This document shows, one piece after another, positions 23,203-34,539 of a DNA stretch of 64,000 bases. Each line of letters opens with the position of its first letter. Within the stretch, counting starts at the first letter, position 1. The position numbers and the translations under genes are program-made. The notes beneath the pieces were generated by a model that worked only from the letters and a program-made list of their open reading frames with translations, was not told the DNA's origin and made no database searches. The DNA comes from Cliona cf. orientalis (Eukaryota; Porifera; Demospongiae; Clionaida; Clionaidae): the NCBI GenBank assembly GCA_963930775.1, contig OZ005695.1, positions 9,610,001-9,674,000 on the forward strand, written 5' to 3'.

Positions 23203-24553
23203 GCCGCCTTACAGTCTCAAATGCAGCACTTTAATAGTGCAACCTTTTTTGTCTTGGAGCTGGATATAGCTAGTCAGGCCTGAAAAAGTGCCAAAGAAAA
23301 ATGCTGAGCTTCTACGACAGCAGATTTTGTGAGATAATTACAAGCAGCTAGTGCTTCTGTATTTTTTTTTACTGACTGACTAGCTATCCATTCTACTCCC
23401 TTTTATAGGCACTGTGGCTATAGTGTGCAGTGAGGGGGATATTGGAGCAGGAAGGAGTTCTTGGGTATGACCTCCTCAACCAAACTTGTTATGCTTTAAT
23501 TCCTCTGATCTATACCACCAGTGGCCTACCACCAAGCCTGGCCTCATACACTAAGCCATACCGTTGCATGGTGAATATCATAATACTACTATCATTATTA
23601 TGCAACTCACAATATTATGTATGGAAGCCATTATTATGTAATTGCAACTATGTGTGTTGAAGTGAATTTCATAATAACATCACCCTTAGCCTTCCAGGAA
23701 GTGAATTTCTTGGTTAATAAGATGTTGGGTTATGATTCCAGGAAATGCATGATTGCATGGTACAAGAGTATGGTACTAGGTAGTGCTAGTTATTTTGAGT
23801 CAGTTAAGAGCTTCACAAGTTTCTTGATGTAATATTGTTGGATAGCAATACTGGCCAGCCAGACTGCTAAATTTTACAGACATCTGTAGCTTCTGTATCC
23901 AAAGGTACCGTGATGTAGGCCTAGTTGGGTGTAACGTCATGTAGCTATTGTCTCAGTTGTTTACACTCAGCTGCCTGTCCATGACCACAATGACAGGTAA
24001 AGTAATCAGTGGCCTCTCTCCATGCCATTTCTCACAGGAAGGATAGGATCATTAATTTAAATAAACTCTAACTATTCAGTATGCAGGTGATTGTTATTAT
24101 GAAATGATGGTTGAAATGATCTATCTATTTAATTAGACAGCCAGAGTGTAGATATGTATGCATACTGGTATCATTTAGCAGGGATCACTGACTAGCCAAC
24201 TAGCCAAACCAACATTGATCATTCATTAATGCTGTCGAGACATTGATGCACCTAGATCATCCTTGTTCCCTTCATCTCTTACTCTCTGCAGCACTAGCAC
24301 TGATGCACACACATACTATTAATTAGCTATTATTAATGTACACAAACACACAATTTTAATGCCATGCCATCAATCCTACCAGTGATACACAATGCCCCCC
24401 CCCCCCCCCCCCCCCCACCCCCCAAATACTCACAAATATAAAAAAAATACTACTCTGTTTCTTGGAGTGGCCATGGTAGCATGCTTGGGGGTCTGCGGTT
24501 ACTTATGCATAGCTTATACATCAACATTGATTTTTTTTTCTCTCAAACAGGAT
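23203..24553. other. 5' flank of P3, unique to this copy
   Basis: Unlike the other flanks beyond the promoter. AT-rich, with a run of 22 C at 24395-24416. No gene or RNA recognised. Confidence 0.45.
23398..23408 (-). promoter_or_regulatory. TATA box of P3
   Basis: Minus strand reads CTATAAAAGGG, about 196 bp upstream of the ATG. The surrounding sequence differs from the other promoters, but the element is kept. Confidence 0.6.
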
Positions 24554-24632
24554 GAATCTGTTGGTGGAACTCTCTGAACTCGGCATATTGTCAATACACA
24601 TTCCACTCCTCTCTCTTCACACGAATGAACAC
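24554..24632 (-). pseudogene. SNX29: Sorting-nexin-29-like PX exon fragment with nonsense mutation
   Basis: Minus strand encodes VFIRVKREEWNVY, stop, QYAEFREFHQQI. The equivalent codon at 33.98 kb is CGA (Arg), here TGA. The second half of the exon is absent. It lies antisense to the coiled-coil exons that begin 25 bp away. Confidence 0.8.
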
Positions 24633-24657
24633 CAACATCATAGTAACATGTACACAG

Positions 24658-25332
24658 GTGGTAGATCCCAGGCAGCTCTGTGGTACAGGATAGCTGAACT
24701 GCAACAGAAGGAGGTCCTGTTGACTGCAAAGCAAGGGGAGCTCACTTCCAGGTATATATTATATTGGGCCCTTACCACTTTTAGTCATTTAGCTTCAAAT
24801 GGCCACAAAAAGTTAATTCTCCCGTAGCTTGAATCTGGCTCAGGTGGAGGCTACAGATGCTAAAGCCTCTTTGGAAGAAGTTAGGAGAAAGCTGACAAAG
24901 GAACAAGTAAGTGTGGCACTTTAATAGGGAGGAGCAAATTGTATCACTATCCAATAATATAATTCACAGAGCGATTGTGCCATTCTGCATGAATAATGAT
25001 CGGTGGGAGGGGAAGGGGGGATTTGGGGGCATCCTCAACCCATCCCCCCCCCAAATAAATTAAATGGGGGCAAGAGAGAGCTGGGGTATGAGATCCTTTT
25101 TATTATCTTTTTTATTGCTTAGAATGACTCTCATAGCAAGGATGAGAGGATACAGCGGCTGGAGAAGTGACTAATGTTTGTCACAACGGTAGTTTGCTTT
25201 GCTGTTTCATGAAGCCACATCAGCATGCAGTCTGATCAGGAGAGAAACGGGCATGTGAACGTACATGTGAATGTACATGTATAGATGGAGCAACAGTTGA
25301 CCAGAGCCAACGATCGAATCTCTAAACTAGAG
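24658..25332 (+). pseudogene. SNX29: Sorting-nexin-29-like coiled-coil exons
   Basis: Four exon-like segments on the plus strand: 24658-24751 (ALWYRIAELQQKEVLLTAKQ), 24828-24906 (LNLAQVEATDAKASLEEVRR), 25123-25167 (NDSHSKDERIQRLEK) and 25285-25332 (MEQQLTRANDRISKLE). Most borders are GT-AG and phases join for the first three. The third lacks a clean donor and runs into TGA. A possible further piece starts at 25535 (EELGQDN). The heptad-rich sequence fits the coiled coil between the RUN and PX domains of SNX29; placement relies on neighbouring PX exons, not on a strong family motif. Confidence 0.5.
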
Positions 25333-26283
25333 GTATAATAAGAAATCAATATTGAGACTTGTGCATGCAATGTTATGACATAGCTAAATTATAATAGCCA
25401 TGATAGAGGCCATGATTTGCGTGGGGCTTATAGCCACGTCAGGATGGCGCCTGTTCCCATTAGGTTATGGTACGGTACGGGGTCGTCACCTTCACATATA
25501 CCACATTACCTCACTATAATAAATTGTTTTACAGGAAGAACTCGGTCAAGATAATCTTGACAATTCAATAATATTGTTCTTTCTTGTGCTAGCCATGCCG
25601 CTCATAATAGTAATAATTTTATTATGACATCGTGTAATCATCCTAAAGGGATATGGTACAGGGACGCCAGATTTTCAAGTATCCTAAATCAAAGTACCAC
25701 TAGTTAGGAGTTTCCCAATCAATCACACATTTCCTTCAACTCTCAAGATCAGAATCTTGGGCATCCATGCTAACTACATCTCTCATGCATCGTATTATAA
25801 TTATTAGTTACTGTTTAATATCGTGGCAAAGCTGGAGCGATTTAAATTGTGTTTCAGATCACTCAAAAAAAAAATCTTAATCCAAAATGCAGGGCAACAA
25901 TATTAAAAATAATGTCATACAAGAATGAATGATTAGCTAAATAAAGCAAAAACGGAATGAGTAGCAAAATTAAGTCTGATATTGAGCATCCACCTCTAGA
26001 GGCCATGCTCCTACTTCATAAAAAGCAAATAAGAGTAAAACAAGTTCTACTATCACATCACATGAAACATTACTAGCTACATGATATTGTCCTGCTTAAT
26101 TATCTCAAGGTCTATTACAAAACTTTCCTTATAATCTTGAATATTATTATCATGCAGAAAACAAGCACACAAATGTAGCATTAAGCAATCTATTGTTCAG
26201 TTTCTATTTTAGTTCTGAATAAATTTTCAACATTTCACTTGAGGCTTACGTTAGACTTGGCTAACTGCTTCCTTCTCTTTGAC
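25333..26283. other. Downstream flank of P4
   Basis: From about 25.64 kb it matches the 3' flanks of P2 and P5 (ATGGTACAGGGxCGCCA, CTCTAGAGGCCATGCTCCTA). No gene seen. Confidence 0.6.
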
Positions 26284-29200
26284 TTAGGGTGCCTCTGCAG
26301 CACCAGGTATGTGTAGTGAGTTGGCCACTTCTTCAGGATCTGGTGCTGCAAGGTTACGGGGTTGGTGCACCTCCACCACAGACTGGGTGGGCTTCACTGG
26401 CTCTTGCTGCTTCACTGGCACTTTATAGTCCTGAGTGTTAACAGGGCGGTCAATCTTATCCAAGAATTTGTAAAATTGGTGAATATCATCATCAGGTGGT
26501 GGGCTCCAGTGACGATCAGGTTTTGGTTTTGGATCAGTGTCAGTGAACAGTCTATCAATCATTCGACCGAGCTTTGTCTTATGAATCTTTGAGAAGACTG
26601 AGGTGTATGTGTAAACATGATAGAGGATAATAAGCAGCAGTGCAATGAATGTGATGATGACTGAAGTATAGGCAGCTGCTTCCCGGTTGCTAGCTGGTTT
26701 GTCAAGAGAATACCAGGTGAAAATTACAAAGGAGAGGATGTTCGAATAGAAAAATGTCTCAAGTGCATCCACTGGCCATTTTCTGTACAGTCTGCTGCCA
26801 AAGAATAGTCTAAGAGTAAAAATGCAACACATTGTAAAATTGATAGCTGTGAGAGCAATAGTAGGGTCATTGGAAACATTTGTGGCAGCTATAAGGTACA
26901 AGACGACACGAACAATCAGCAGCAGTCCAGTCCAGTAGCGATGCTTGGGAGTGTAAGGCTTGTGGTAGGTTTCAATGAACGTTTGTATTTTTGGATTCTT
27001 TGACCACTTGAAAACTCTCCACCTTGGAAGGTAGAGGAGGCACTGCCAGGAGAAGAGAAGAGCAGTGTAGACCAGACCAACCAGGAGAATGAGAACAGCT
27101 GCAATGAATAGAGGAATGTGCTTTCCAGAGAGATATTTGACAGTTGCATCAGGGAGCCACAGCATTTCACTAGAGCCATCAGGATACTCAAGAATGCCAA
27201 CTGATAGAGACTTAAAGCAGATTTCAAGAAGCTTAGCATAGGAAAGTAGAATTAGTGTAGCCAGAGTTGCCACTGGATCCTTCTTTCCAATGAGGTTTGA
27301 AAATTTAGTAGAGTAGGAACTGATGATGATGACTAAAACCACGAGAAGAATGATGTAGGCAGGGAAAGCTAACAATAGCCACGTTTTGATGTAAGCGTCC
27401 ATTTCTGGAAAGTAGCAGGTATCAATTCCAAGGTCTAAGTTCAGCCATGATATGAACACGGTAATGAAGTTTCTCATTTGAAATGGAAGTAGAATGCTCT
27501 CGTTTGCATGTACAACATTGGCATAAAAGATCAGTCCATTTAGAGTTCCAACTGCAACAGTCATATTGAGTATGAGAAAAAAAGCCACCAGTGCTATACC
27601 AGCTAGGATTGCAGCTATAGTGATGGCTATGAGTAGTGCAGGCCAGTAGCTAGGACATGGGAGACAGTGTGAACTACCAAGAGAGAGGCTGAGACCAGGT
27701 TGGCAAGATCCACACAATAGAGATGATCGATCATAGGCACACTGAGCATCAGCTCCATTTGGCTGGTTAGGGTAAAATGGTGGACTGGTTGACAAGCAGT
27801 AGTCAAATGGACAGTTGGGAAAGACTAAATAACCTGTTTCATTGACGTAGGAAATCCAGGCTCTGGTTTGAGGCTGTTTGATTAATAATCCCGTGTGGCT
27901 GTCACAGTGATCTATATATTGACTGATATTGCTCTGGCAGTCACATGTACAGTTTGTGCTGTCCATTCCTGAGAATCCAATTGAACAGCTGCAAGGGAGA
28001 AAGTTTATTTCTAATATTGCTGCACTAGAGAGTTCAACATCCTTGCATGGACCATCTAAGGCATAGATGGACAGACTTTCGGATATGTGTGGTGAAACAA
28101 CATTGAATGTCAAGTTAGTACACTCAGCAGGTATTTTCCTAATCAGCTGGTTTTTAGCTAGACCACTCTCAGTGAAGTGGAGGGAGGTTTGGATGATTGC
28201 ACTAACTGGTTGGCCAACCTGATCAACAGTAACAACTGGGAGTGTGAATGTTTGTCCCTTTTTAACCTCAGTGTAATGTTGGTGGGGGCAGTCATTATTT
28301 TGATCAGCAGTGAAGAAGCAAAGGCACACTCGAACTGGATCAGATGAAATAATTTCTCTAGTACGATCATAGTAGTAATAGTAGTCATAGTAGTATGGGT
28401 TGTAATATGTAAAAGTGGACACATTCTTAAAGTAAGCAATTCCATCACCTCTGTCTTCAAAGGCACGTGGGTACTTATTGTGAACTTCAGCAAATGGACT
28501 CACAGCACATCTGTCTAGTAGTCCTCCGTAGAGAGTGGAGCCAGAAATGTTAGCATTGTTTTGTGAGAAGTGCATACTCTGTGTCCTGAGAGCTCCACCA
28601 CTATTATAGAGAGCAAGTACTTGAAAGAAGCATTCTGTCTGTGTGTTGCTAGCACACGTACCAGAGTTGGTATTGTCATCCACATGTATTGCTCCACCAT
28701 AGTCTGCACTGTTGGCAGTGAATATTGCTGTAGTAGTATCATCATCATGATAGATAGAAATATGATCATACTTCAGGATATAAAGCTTTGCATTGGCTTC
28801 CAGTGATAATCCACCTCCCCTCTCTGCTGCATTTCCTGTGATATTTATTCTTGCACCAGTGTATACATATCTATCTATCTGATATCTATAGGATGAAGCT
28901 GCAGCTGCTTTGATAGATGAGCTAATGGCGTGGAGTCCTCCCCCTTTATGTGATGCAATATTATTCAATAATACAAGGGTACTCTCTTGTTGGCAGTTTA
29001 GTTCGCTAGTTGAGAGGTAGACACCTCCTCCATTTCCAGTGGCTGTGTTGTGTGCTATAGTTACATCACCATTCACATAGAGTTTACTCTCAGTGGAATG
29101 TATTGCTCCACCATTTTCAGCATGGTTGCATTCAAGATTGCATACTCCATCAAAAAATATGTTGCTCTGAAATAGAGTTATTGCACCTCCTTCTTGGAAG

Positions 29201-30612
29201 TCACCTGAGTCAGTTTGTGATGGTGTGTTATTCACAAATGTAGCATAACCAGTGAAAGTGATGTTGCTGTTGAATGCCACTAGTGATCCCAAGTTATTGG
29301 AGAATATAGCATTTCCTGAGTCAATTCCAATGAATTCTGAGTCCGATAAGTATATCACAGCGTACCTATCAGCCTTGTTGTTATCCACTAGAAGAAAGCT
29401 ATGTATATGCTGAATCATAGATCTGGATGTTGCATGAATAATTGCTCCAATCGGTGAAACATTATTAGTGAAGTTACTACCAGCTATTGTGATAATGCAG
29501 GAGTAAGAATCCAGTACTCCTCCTTTATCAATGGCATTGTTACCATGAAATCTGCTTCCTTCTATTGTGATAGTACTGCTCTCAATGGAAGACAGTACTC
29601 CTCCAAGTCTGGCATTGTTATCTTGAAATTCACTTGCTTCTATTGTGATATTACTGTCAATGGAATCCAGTACTCCTCCCCAGTTGGTGGCATTATTACC
29701 ATGAAATTTACTTGCTTCTATTGTGATATTACTGCTGCAGGAATCCAGTACTCCTCCAGCGCTGGCACTGTTATTATGAAATCCACTTCCTTCTATTGTG
29801 ATAGTACTGCTGATGGAAATCAGTACTCCTCCCCCGATGGCATTATTATCTTGAAATTCACTTGCTTCTATTGTGATAGTACCGTTGATGGAAGCCAGTA
29901 CTCCTCCCCCGCTGGCATTGTTACTAACAATCACATTACCACTCATATTAATGATGCTGTCCTGTTCTGCAAATATAGCACCACCCAAATCTGCTCTGTT
30001 ATCTTCAAATCTGCTTTGGCTGATCTCAACTGTACTGTTGGTAGCAATAATTGCACCACCAATGGATCCATTAAATACACACCCATACTCAGAGTCAACT
30101 ATAGCACATTCTCTGAATGATCCTTTTCTATTGGATAGAAAAGTGCTATTGACAATCTGTGCTATAGTTTCAATTAGCTCTAGGGCTGTTCCGCTATTCT
30201 TTTGACCTTTAAATTTCGTATTTTCAACCACGAATTCTTCAACTTGTCTAACTTGATTTCCTCCACATCCAATGAACTCCAGGTTAGTGATGTGAATGCT
30301 CTGTGATTGATTGAAATGCATACTTGAGTCACTTGTACATTTGATTTGTGCTGTTGAGTTCTCAGACTTCATTACAAAGTTGTCCACATTTGATAATGTT
30401 AGGTTGACATTGCTGAGGTGGTGTGTTCCAGGGAGGAAGACCAGTGTGGTGTTGGAGTGGAGATAATGGCTCGAGTTAGCAGCAAACTGGGAGAGGGTTA
30501 GGCATGGCTGCACAGTGCAAAGGTCAGCTGAGTTGGCTGTGATGTAATAGACCTCACTGGCTGCTTGGTTTAGAGAGCAGAGGACGAGTAGTGATAGAGT
30601 TAAGAGACTCAT
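26284..30612 (-). CDS. P4: intact single-exon beta-helix/multi-TM membrane protein (1,442 aa)
   Basis: One uninterrupted frame. Residues 1-19 are a signal peptide. About 20-220 form a conserved N-terminal block (LEFIGCGGNQVRQ). About 220-390 hold six GGVL-type repeats and 390-735 a second beta-helix with GGAIH, GGGVY and GGGLS turns, typical of right-handed parallel beta-helices (Pmp-like repeats). A Tyr/Asp linker lies near 737-750. A Cys-rich stretch follows (CTCDCQ, CPFDYC, CGSCQPGLSLSLGSSHCLPC, about 870-985). About 987-1334 contain 8-9 hydrophobic segments, including the conserved LDLGIDTCYF loop. A Pro-rich cytoplasmic tail (HWSPPPDDDIHQFY) ends early at AAEAP, about 14 residues before the usual end. 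Many N-x-S/T sites support a cell-surface location. Ligand and function unknown; it is not a bacterial autotransporter, because it is polytopic and TATA-driven. Confidence 0.85.
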   Translation of the reverse strand: MSLLTLSLLVLCSLNQAASEVYYITANSADLCTVQPCLTLSQFAANSSHYLHSNTTLVFLPGTHHLSNVNLTLSNVDNFVMKSENSTAQIKCTSDSSMHFNQSQSIHITNLEFIGCGGNQVRQVEEFVVENTKFKGQKNSGTALELIETIAQIVNSTFLSNRKGSFRECAIVDSEYGCVFNGSIGGAIIATNSTVEISQSRFEDNRADLGGAIFAEQDSIINMSGNVIVSNNASGGGVLASINGTITIEASEFQDNNAIGGGVLISISSTITIEGSGFHNNSASAGGVLDSCSSNITIEASKFHGNNATNWGGVLDSIDSNITIEASEFQDNNARLGGVLSSIESSTITIEGSRFHGNNAIDKGGVLDSYSCIITIAGSNFTNNVSPIGAIIHATSRSMIQHIHSFLLVDNNKADRYAVIYLSDSEFIGIDSGNAIFSNNLGSLVAFNSNITFTGYATFVNNTPSQTDSGDFQEGGAITLFQSNIFFDGVCNLECNHAENGGAIHSTESKLYVNGDVTIAHNTATGNGGGVYLSTSELNCQQESTLVLLNNIASHKGGGLHAISSSIKAAAASSYRYQIDRYVYTGARINITGNAAERGGGLSLEANAKLYILKYDHISIYHDDDTTTAIFTANSADYGGAIHVDDNTNSGTCASNTQTECFFQVLALYNSGGALRTQSMHFSQNNANISGSTLYGGLLDRCAVSPFAEVHNKYPRAFEDRGDGIAYFKNVSTFTYYNPYYYDYYYYYDRTREIISSDPVRVCLCFFTADQNNDCPHQHYTEVKKGQTFTLPVVTVDQVGQPVSAIIQTSLHFTESGLAKNQLIRKIPAECTNLTFNVVSPHISESLSIYALDGPCKDVELSSAAILEINFLPCSCSIGFSGMDSTNCTCDCQSNISQYIDHCDSHTGLLIKQPQTRAWISYVNETGYLVFPNCPFDYCLSTSPPFYPNQPNGADAQCAYDRSSLLCGSCQPGLSLSLGSSHCLPCPSYWPALLIAITIAAILAGIALVAFFLILNMTVAVGTLNGLIFYANVVHANESILLPFQMRNFITVFISWLNLDLGIDTCYFPEMDAYIKTWLLLAFPAYIILLVVLVIIISSYSTKFSNLIGKKDPVATLATLILLSYAKLLEICFKSLSVGILEYPDGSSEMLWLPDATVKYLSGKHIPLFIAAVLILLVGLVYTALLFSWQCLLYLPRWRVFKWSKNPKIQTFIETYHKPYTPKHRYWTGLLLIVRVVLYLIAATNVSNDPTIALTAINFTMCCIFTLRLFFGSRLYRKWPVDALETFFYSNILSFVIFTWYSLDKPASNREAAAYTSVIITFIALLLIILYHVYTYTSVFSKIHKTKLGRMIDRLFTDTDPKPKPDRHWSPPPDDDIHQFYKFLDKIDRPVNTQDYKVPVKQQEPVKPTQSVVEVHQPRNLAAPDPEEVANSLHIPGAAEAP
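28362..28402 (-). repeat. Tyr/Asp-coding microsatellite in P4
   Basis: Encodes PYYYDYYYYYDRTRE. In frame, with a length different from P2 and P3; P5 and P6 have NFDYDISLETM instead. Confidence 0.7.
29475..29935 (-). repeat. Coding minisatellite of P4 (six GGVL turns)
   Basis: Six units of about 66-72 bp, all in frame, with HGNNA or QDNNA spacers. Confidence 0.8.
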
Positions 30613-30766
30613 GCTGTCTTGCTTGAGACAGGTTTTGGATCAATGCCTGCTGTTCTGCTGTATGCTGCTGAAGAATTTCGATGTATTAGGAAAGTTTTAG
30701 TGATGACTGACTGCTCAGTGGTTGGATGATTCCAGCTGCTCTGACTCTTAGCCTAGCAGCTACTCA

Positions 30767-30775
30767 CTTTTATAG
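30767..30775 (-). promoter_or_regulatory. TATA box of P4
   Basis: Minus strand CTATAAAAG about 155 bp upstream of the ATG; context identical to P5 and P6. Confidence 0.65.
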
Positions 30776-31346
30776 TCGATTGTATGGCCGACTTGCTCAG
30801 TTTACATTATACAATTAACTCACACAATAATACTATACTATACCGTAGCATAATATTTTAATAGTTGCATGAATAATTGGTGTTATGGAAGGGTTATCAT
30901 GATAATTGTATTTTAATGAGTTGACTAATATTTTCCAGGAAAACATAGGAATGCCTTCCTTACCACTAATTCCAGGAAGTAATAGCTACCTTACTCTCTC
31001 GGTATAGGGCAATATGCTGCACACCAAACATTAAGAGGTAGAATTCCCGTTATCAATTTGGTATGGTTATTATATGAAGATGCTTCATTGAATTGACATC
31101 AATAATTCATGGGAATGTAAAAGTCTAACTTTTATGAAGTTTATTGAGTCAAGTCAGTCGTGAAATATTATACAGAATGGCAGGCACAGAGGCACCATAC
31201 TAATGAGGAGTGTTCCAGAAATAGAGGAACAAAGAAATCACATCAACTCAATAATTAATAAACAATTTACCAAAATGGACAAACTGTCGCATTCGGTAAA
31301 TGGAGCATCTTCTTTAAATAATTACTGAATTATTATTGATAATTTG

Positions 31347-31420
31347 TAGCCTCGTCCCTAGCCTCCCCGATCGTTTTCAACGTGCGTTGAAAAAGATCGG
31401 GGAGGCTGGGGACGAGGCTA
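31347..31420. repeat. Palindromic hairpin with AGCCTCGTCCC arms
   Basis: Near-perfect inverted repeat of about 35-bp arms around TTTTCAACGTGCGTTGAAAA. Full form also at 62532-62605; partly deleted forms at 45256-45317 and about 10887-10930. MITE-like, no coding. Confidence 0.8.
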
Positions 31421-32216
31421 GATAATTTGAGTAGTAGGAAGTCTACCTCTTTATCAAAAATCAATTAGTCTTGGCGATGGTTAGGATTGCTTATTAATAA
31501 TTTTGATCATAATTATTTCACGACTGACTTGACTCGAACTTCATGAAAGTTATAGACCGCTACACAAGAAGTAACGGCACCTTATTTCAATGCATAAACC
31601 ATGCAGCAGCTAGCTTGGTAACAGATACGCACACAGAATGATTAATGTACTCCTTGCACATATACCAAGGGTTAAAATTTTCCCCCAATACTACATAGGG
31701 TTAAGTTTGAAAGCAGATGCCATGCATATCATTCTGCTAATTGCAGCCTACACTATTAAGAACGGCTCAGAAGCAAAGTGGGCTAGCCCACAAATGTTTT
31801 GAATTACCCCCCCCCCCCGAATCTTAAAGTGTTTCATATTTAATTATGATTAGTTATGACTAATTAATAATAATTATCAGGGTCTACTATGTATAGATCT
31901 AGACTAGTGGGTATTTTTAGTGGGGTGCTGATTTTCATTATTCTCATGGTTGATTTAATTGGCAGTCACGAAAAATTTCTACCTATGAAAATTAACAGCT
32001 ACAGTGATACAGATATAATATTATACAAGACTACAAAGTAAGAAAGAAAATTTTAGCATCATCCCTCCATCATGACAGCTCTCCAGTCCCTCCCTTCCCC
32101 TCTTGATATGAATTTTCTTTGTTAGTGAATTGAAGTGGGTATTATAGGATACCCCAGCAGTCTGGTACAGAGATAGCTATAATAATAATATAGCTCTCCA
32201 ACCACACTCTGGCTAA

Positions 32217-32285
32217 TAGATTCAGAGATACCTGCCCAGTGCTAGCACCTTCAACTTCTCTCCAAAGAAAACTGTCGGGAGAAAG
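32217..32285 (+). pseudogene. SNX29: Sorting-nexin-29-like PX exon, 3' half, inverted orientation
   Basis: Encodes IQRYLPSASTFNFSPKKTV before a GT donor. FPPKK has become FSPKK. The upstream half is missing and the exon lies ahead of e1, out of order, because of the small SD-C inversion. Confidence 0.75.
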
Positions 32286-32376
32286 GTATTCTGTACATGT
32301 GTATATATGCACATCTAAGGGATAATAGTATTTTCATCTTTTTCACAATGTCATGTGAAACTATACCTCCCCCAGG

Positions 32377-32399
32377 CCCCCCCCCCCCCCCCCCCCCCC
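32377..32399. repeat. Poly-C tract
   Basis: Run of 23 C followed by A-run. Equivalent tracts at 46282-46301 and 63573-63592. Further C runs lie in sorting nexin introns at 32908-32929, 33629-33649 and 33852-33870. Confidence 0.9.
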
Positions 32400-32536
32400 A
32401 AAAAAAAACCAACATGCATTAGTATTATTATACATAAGTCTTTGATGATAATAATATTATTATTATGGCAGACATACAGTCGTCTACTGCAGTGACATTT
32501 TTTTTTAGTATTATCCTCCCTTCTCCTGCCATGCAG

Positions 32537-34539
32537 GTATACACACAGGCTCCAGTTCTGCAGGCACAGGTGTTGAGAGTGGCTTGCTGGGCGCAAGTGC
32601 TGGCAGCTCAGCGGAGGGAGGGGAGAGTAGGTCTCCACAGAGACAGGCGTCTCTCGAACAAAGGCTCTCAGAGGTAAGTCCCTACAATTATACAGTCATT
32701 AGTTTTACTAATTTTCCAAGAACACCACTACTGTAATTCCTTGTAATTTCTTATATTATTATGAGATCATGTTTTTTGTAATTTCCAGTACTCACTCATT
32801 TGTACTTCCACGAATTAACTTTTTGTGGTGATGTAAAAATTAGTTCTTTTCTCATAAGTCAAATTTCATGTTTACAAATATGCATGGACAGACATATCCC
32901 TAGACCGCCCCCCCCCCCCCCCCCCCCCCGTGCTGTGGTTAAACATCAAAGGATGTTTATGGTTTATATGTAAAAGAAATGTACAGGGCTACTCTACTCT
33001 ACCACTCTGAGATGGCTTCCCATTTGATGAAAGTATTCTCAAATTTGTTGTGATAATAATATACCCAGTTGTTTTCATAGATGGCTGAGATGTATGGTGA
33101 GGTAATGGAACTGAACGAGAGACTCCATAAAGACATTGCCACCAAGAAAAAGAGTATCGAGTCGATGACGGCTCGTCTACGCAAAGCTGGCCTAGAGGTC
33201 AGAGTTCACATTACTAGTTATAGGATACATGCCATCTATCAATTTTATGTTACATAGCAAGACTTGGAACCACTTTTCACACTCAAAATTCCAAGCAGTA
33301 AATTTTACATTTACCTTACTATTAATAGTTAATCATTTATCAATAATATTTTATTCAGGCATCACCGATTTCCCCTAGCCGAAGACAGTCAAGTGCTACA
33401 GACCAGAGAAAGTAAGTCTGTCACCATTGTAGCCTTGTGCCCTGGCTCTCAGGAAGCACAAGGCTGTCACCTTTGACTTTTGATTTCAAAATGTTTTTAA
33501 TTTTGTTTCAGGCTTGATGTGTGGATCCCGTCCGCCATCAAGAAGGGAAAGGGACCGGAGTCACACCACGTCTACCAGGTATATACCATAGTCTCACAAA
33601 AGAGGGCCCACTGTGGACTGTCTGCCCACCCCCCCCCCCCCCCCCCCCCAGCTTTGCCTCAATATCCTGCTAAGGTCTAAGACGTACTTAAATGAGTGCT
33701 CACCTATACCAAGCATTCCAAATAGCTTGAGGATGTGGTGAGAGTAGTCTGTACACACGTACTACAAGCTACAAATCACACTGATGCAGCATTATTAAAA
33801 TAATTTGACCATTTAGCACGCTTTCTAGTGCAGTATTGATACCTTGAATGTCCCCCCCCCCCCCCCCCCCACTTGAGCCTTATGTATGATGTATACATAC
33901 ATATCACCGATGAATGTCCTTACCTGCACACATGTAGGTGTTCATTCGTGTGAAGACAGAGGAGTGGAACGTGTATCGACGATATGCCGAGTTCAGAGAG
34001 TTCCACCAACAGATTCAGAGATACCTGCCCAATGCTAGCTAGCACCTTCAACTTCCCTCCAAAGAAAACTGTAGGGAGAAAGGTATTCTGTACATGTGTA
34101 TGTATGCACATCTAAGCTATAATAGTATTATCATCATGGGGCGCTAATTTTGCTTTGTAGTCCTGGTGTCTGTATCTCTGTAGCTGTAGAGGGATTAATT
34201 TTATAGGTGGAAAGTTTTTGTGACTGCCAAGTCAACCATGAAAATTAACGAAAATCAGCACCCCACTAAAGTTACCCGCTAGTTACCAAGGTCTAGATCT
34301 CTGATAATTATAGTCATAACTAATCATAATATTGCTTGCCCTATACAGAGCAGTCAAGTGGTAGAGGAGCGTCGCCAGCGACTACAGGACTACTTGAGGT
34401 ACATCTTCAAGCTTTGTTTGACTCAGGCCCTCGTTCCGAGCGCCAAGGCTAAAGTGAAGAGCACTGCACAGCAGGTACAACCCATCTTCCCTCTCAGCAT
34501 CACCAAGGCTAAGCTCATCGACCTCTTCCCCTTCTTTAA
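32537..34539 (+). pseudogene. SNX29: Sorting nexin 29-like C-terminal exons with PX domain, frameshifted
   Basis: Six plus-strand exons with compatible phases: e1 32537-32673 (Ser/Gly-rich, RQASLEQRLSE), e2 33081-33197 (MYGEVMELNERLHKDIATKK), e3 33359-33411, e4 33512-33578 (LDVWIPSAIKKGKGPESHHV), e5 33938-34082 (RVKTEEWNVYRRYAEFREFH) and e6 34349-34539 (VEERRQRLQDYLR to LIDLFPFFK). VWIPS, EEWNVYRRYxEF and FPPKK followed by VEERRQRLQ are hallmarks of the SNX29 PX domain, which binds phosphoinositides. In e5 a 4-nt duplication (CTAGCTAG) introduces TAG and shifts the frame before the FPPKK loop; e2 has a weak donor (GTCAGA). Probably non-functional here unless the duplication is an assembly error. 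Upstream RUN exons are not found. Confidence 0.8.

Larger units (their letters stand above)
30613..33050. repeat. Segmental duplication SD-C, copy 1 (5' flank of P4 plus sorting nexin fragments)
   Basis: Nearly identical by eye to 44527-47100 and 61803-64000. It starts at a P-family ATG and includes the promoter, a palindrome, an inverted PX exon half, a poly-C tract and sorting nexin exon e1. Confidence 0.85.

Noticed and set aside
26284..30612. Bacterial polymorphic outer-membrane protein or autotransporter
   Set aside because: The GGAI/GGVL turns are similar, but the C-terminus has 8-9 hydrophobic helices instead of a beta-barrel, and the genes have TATA promoters and lie among intron-bearing animal gene fragments.
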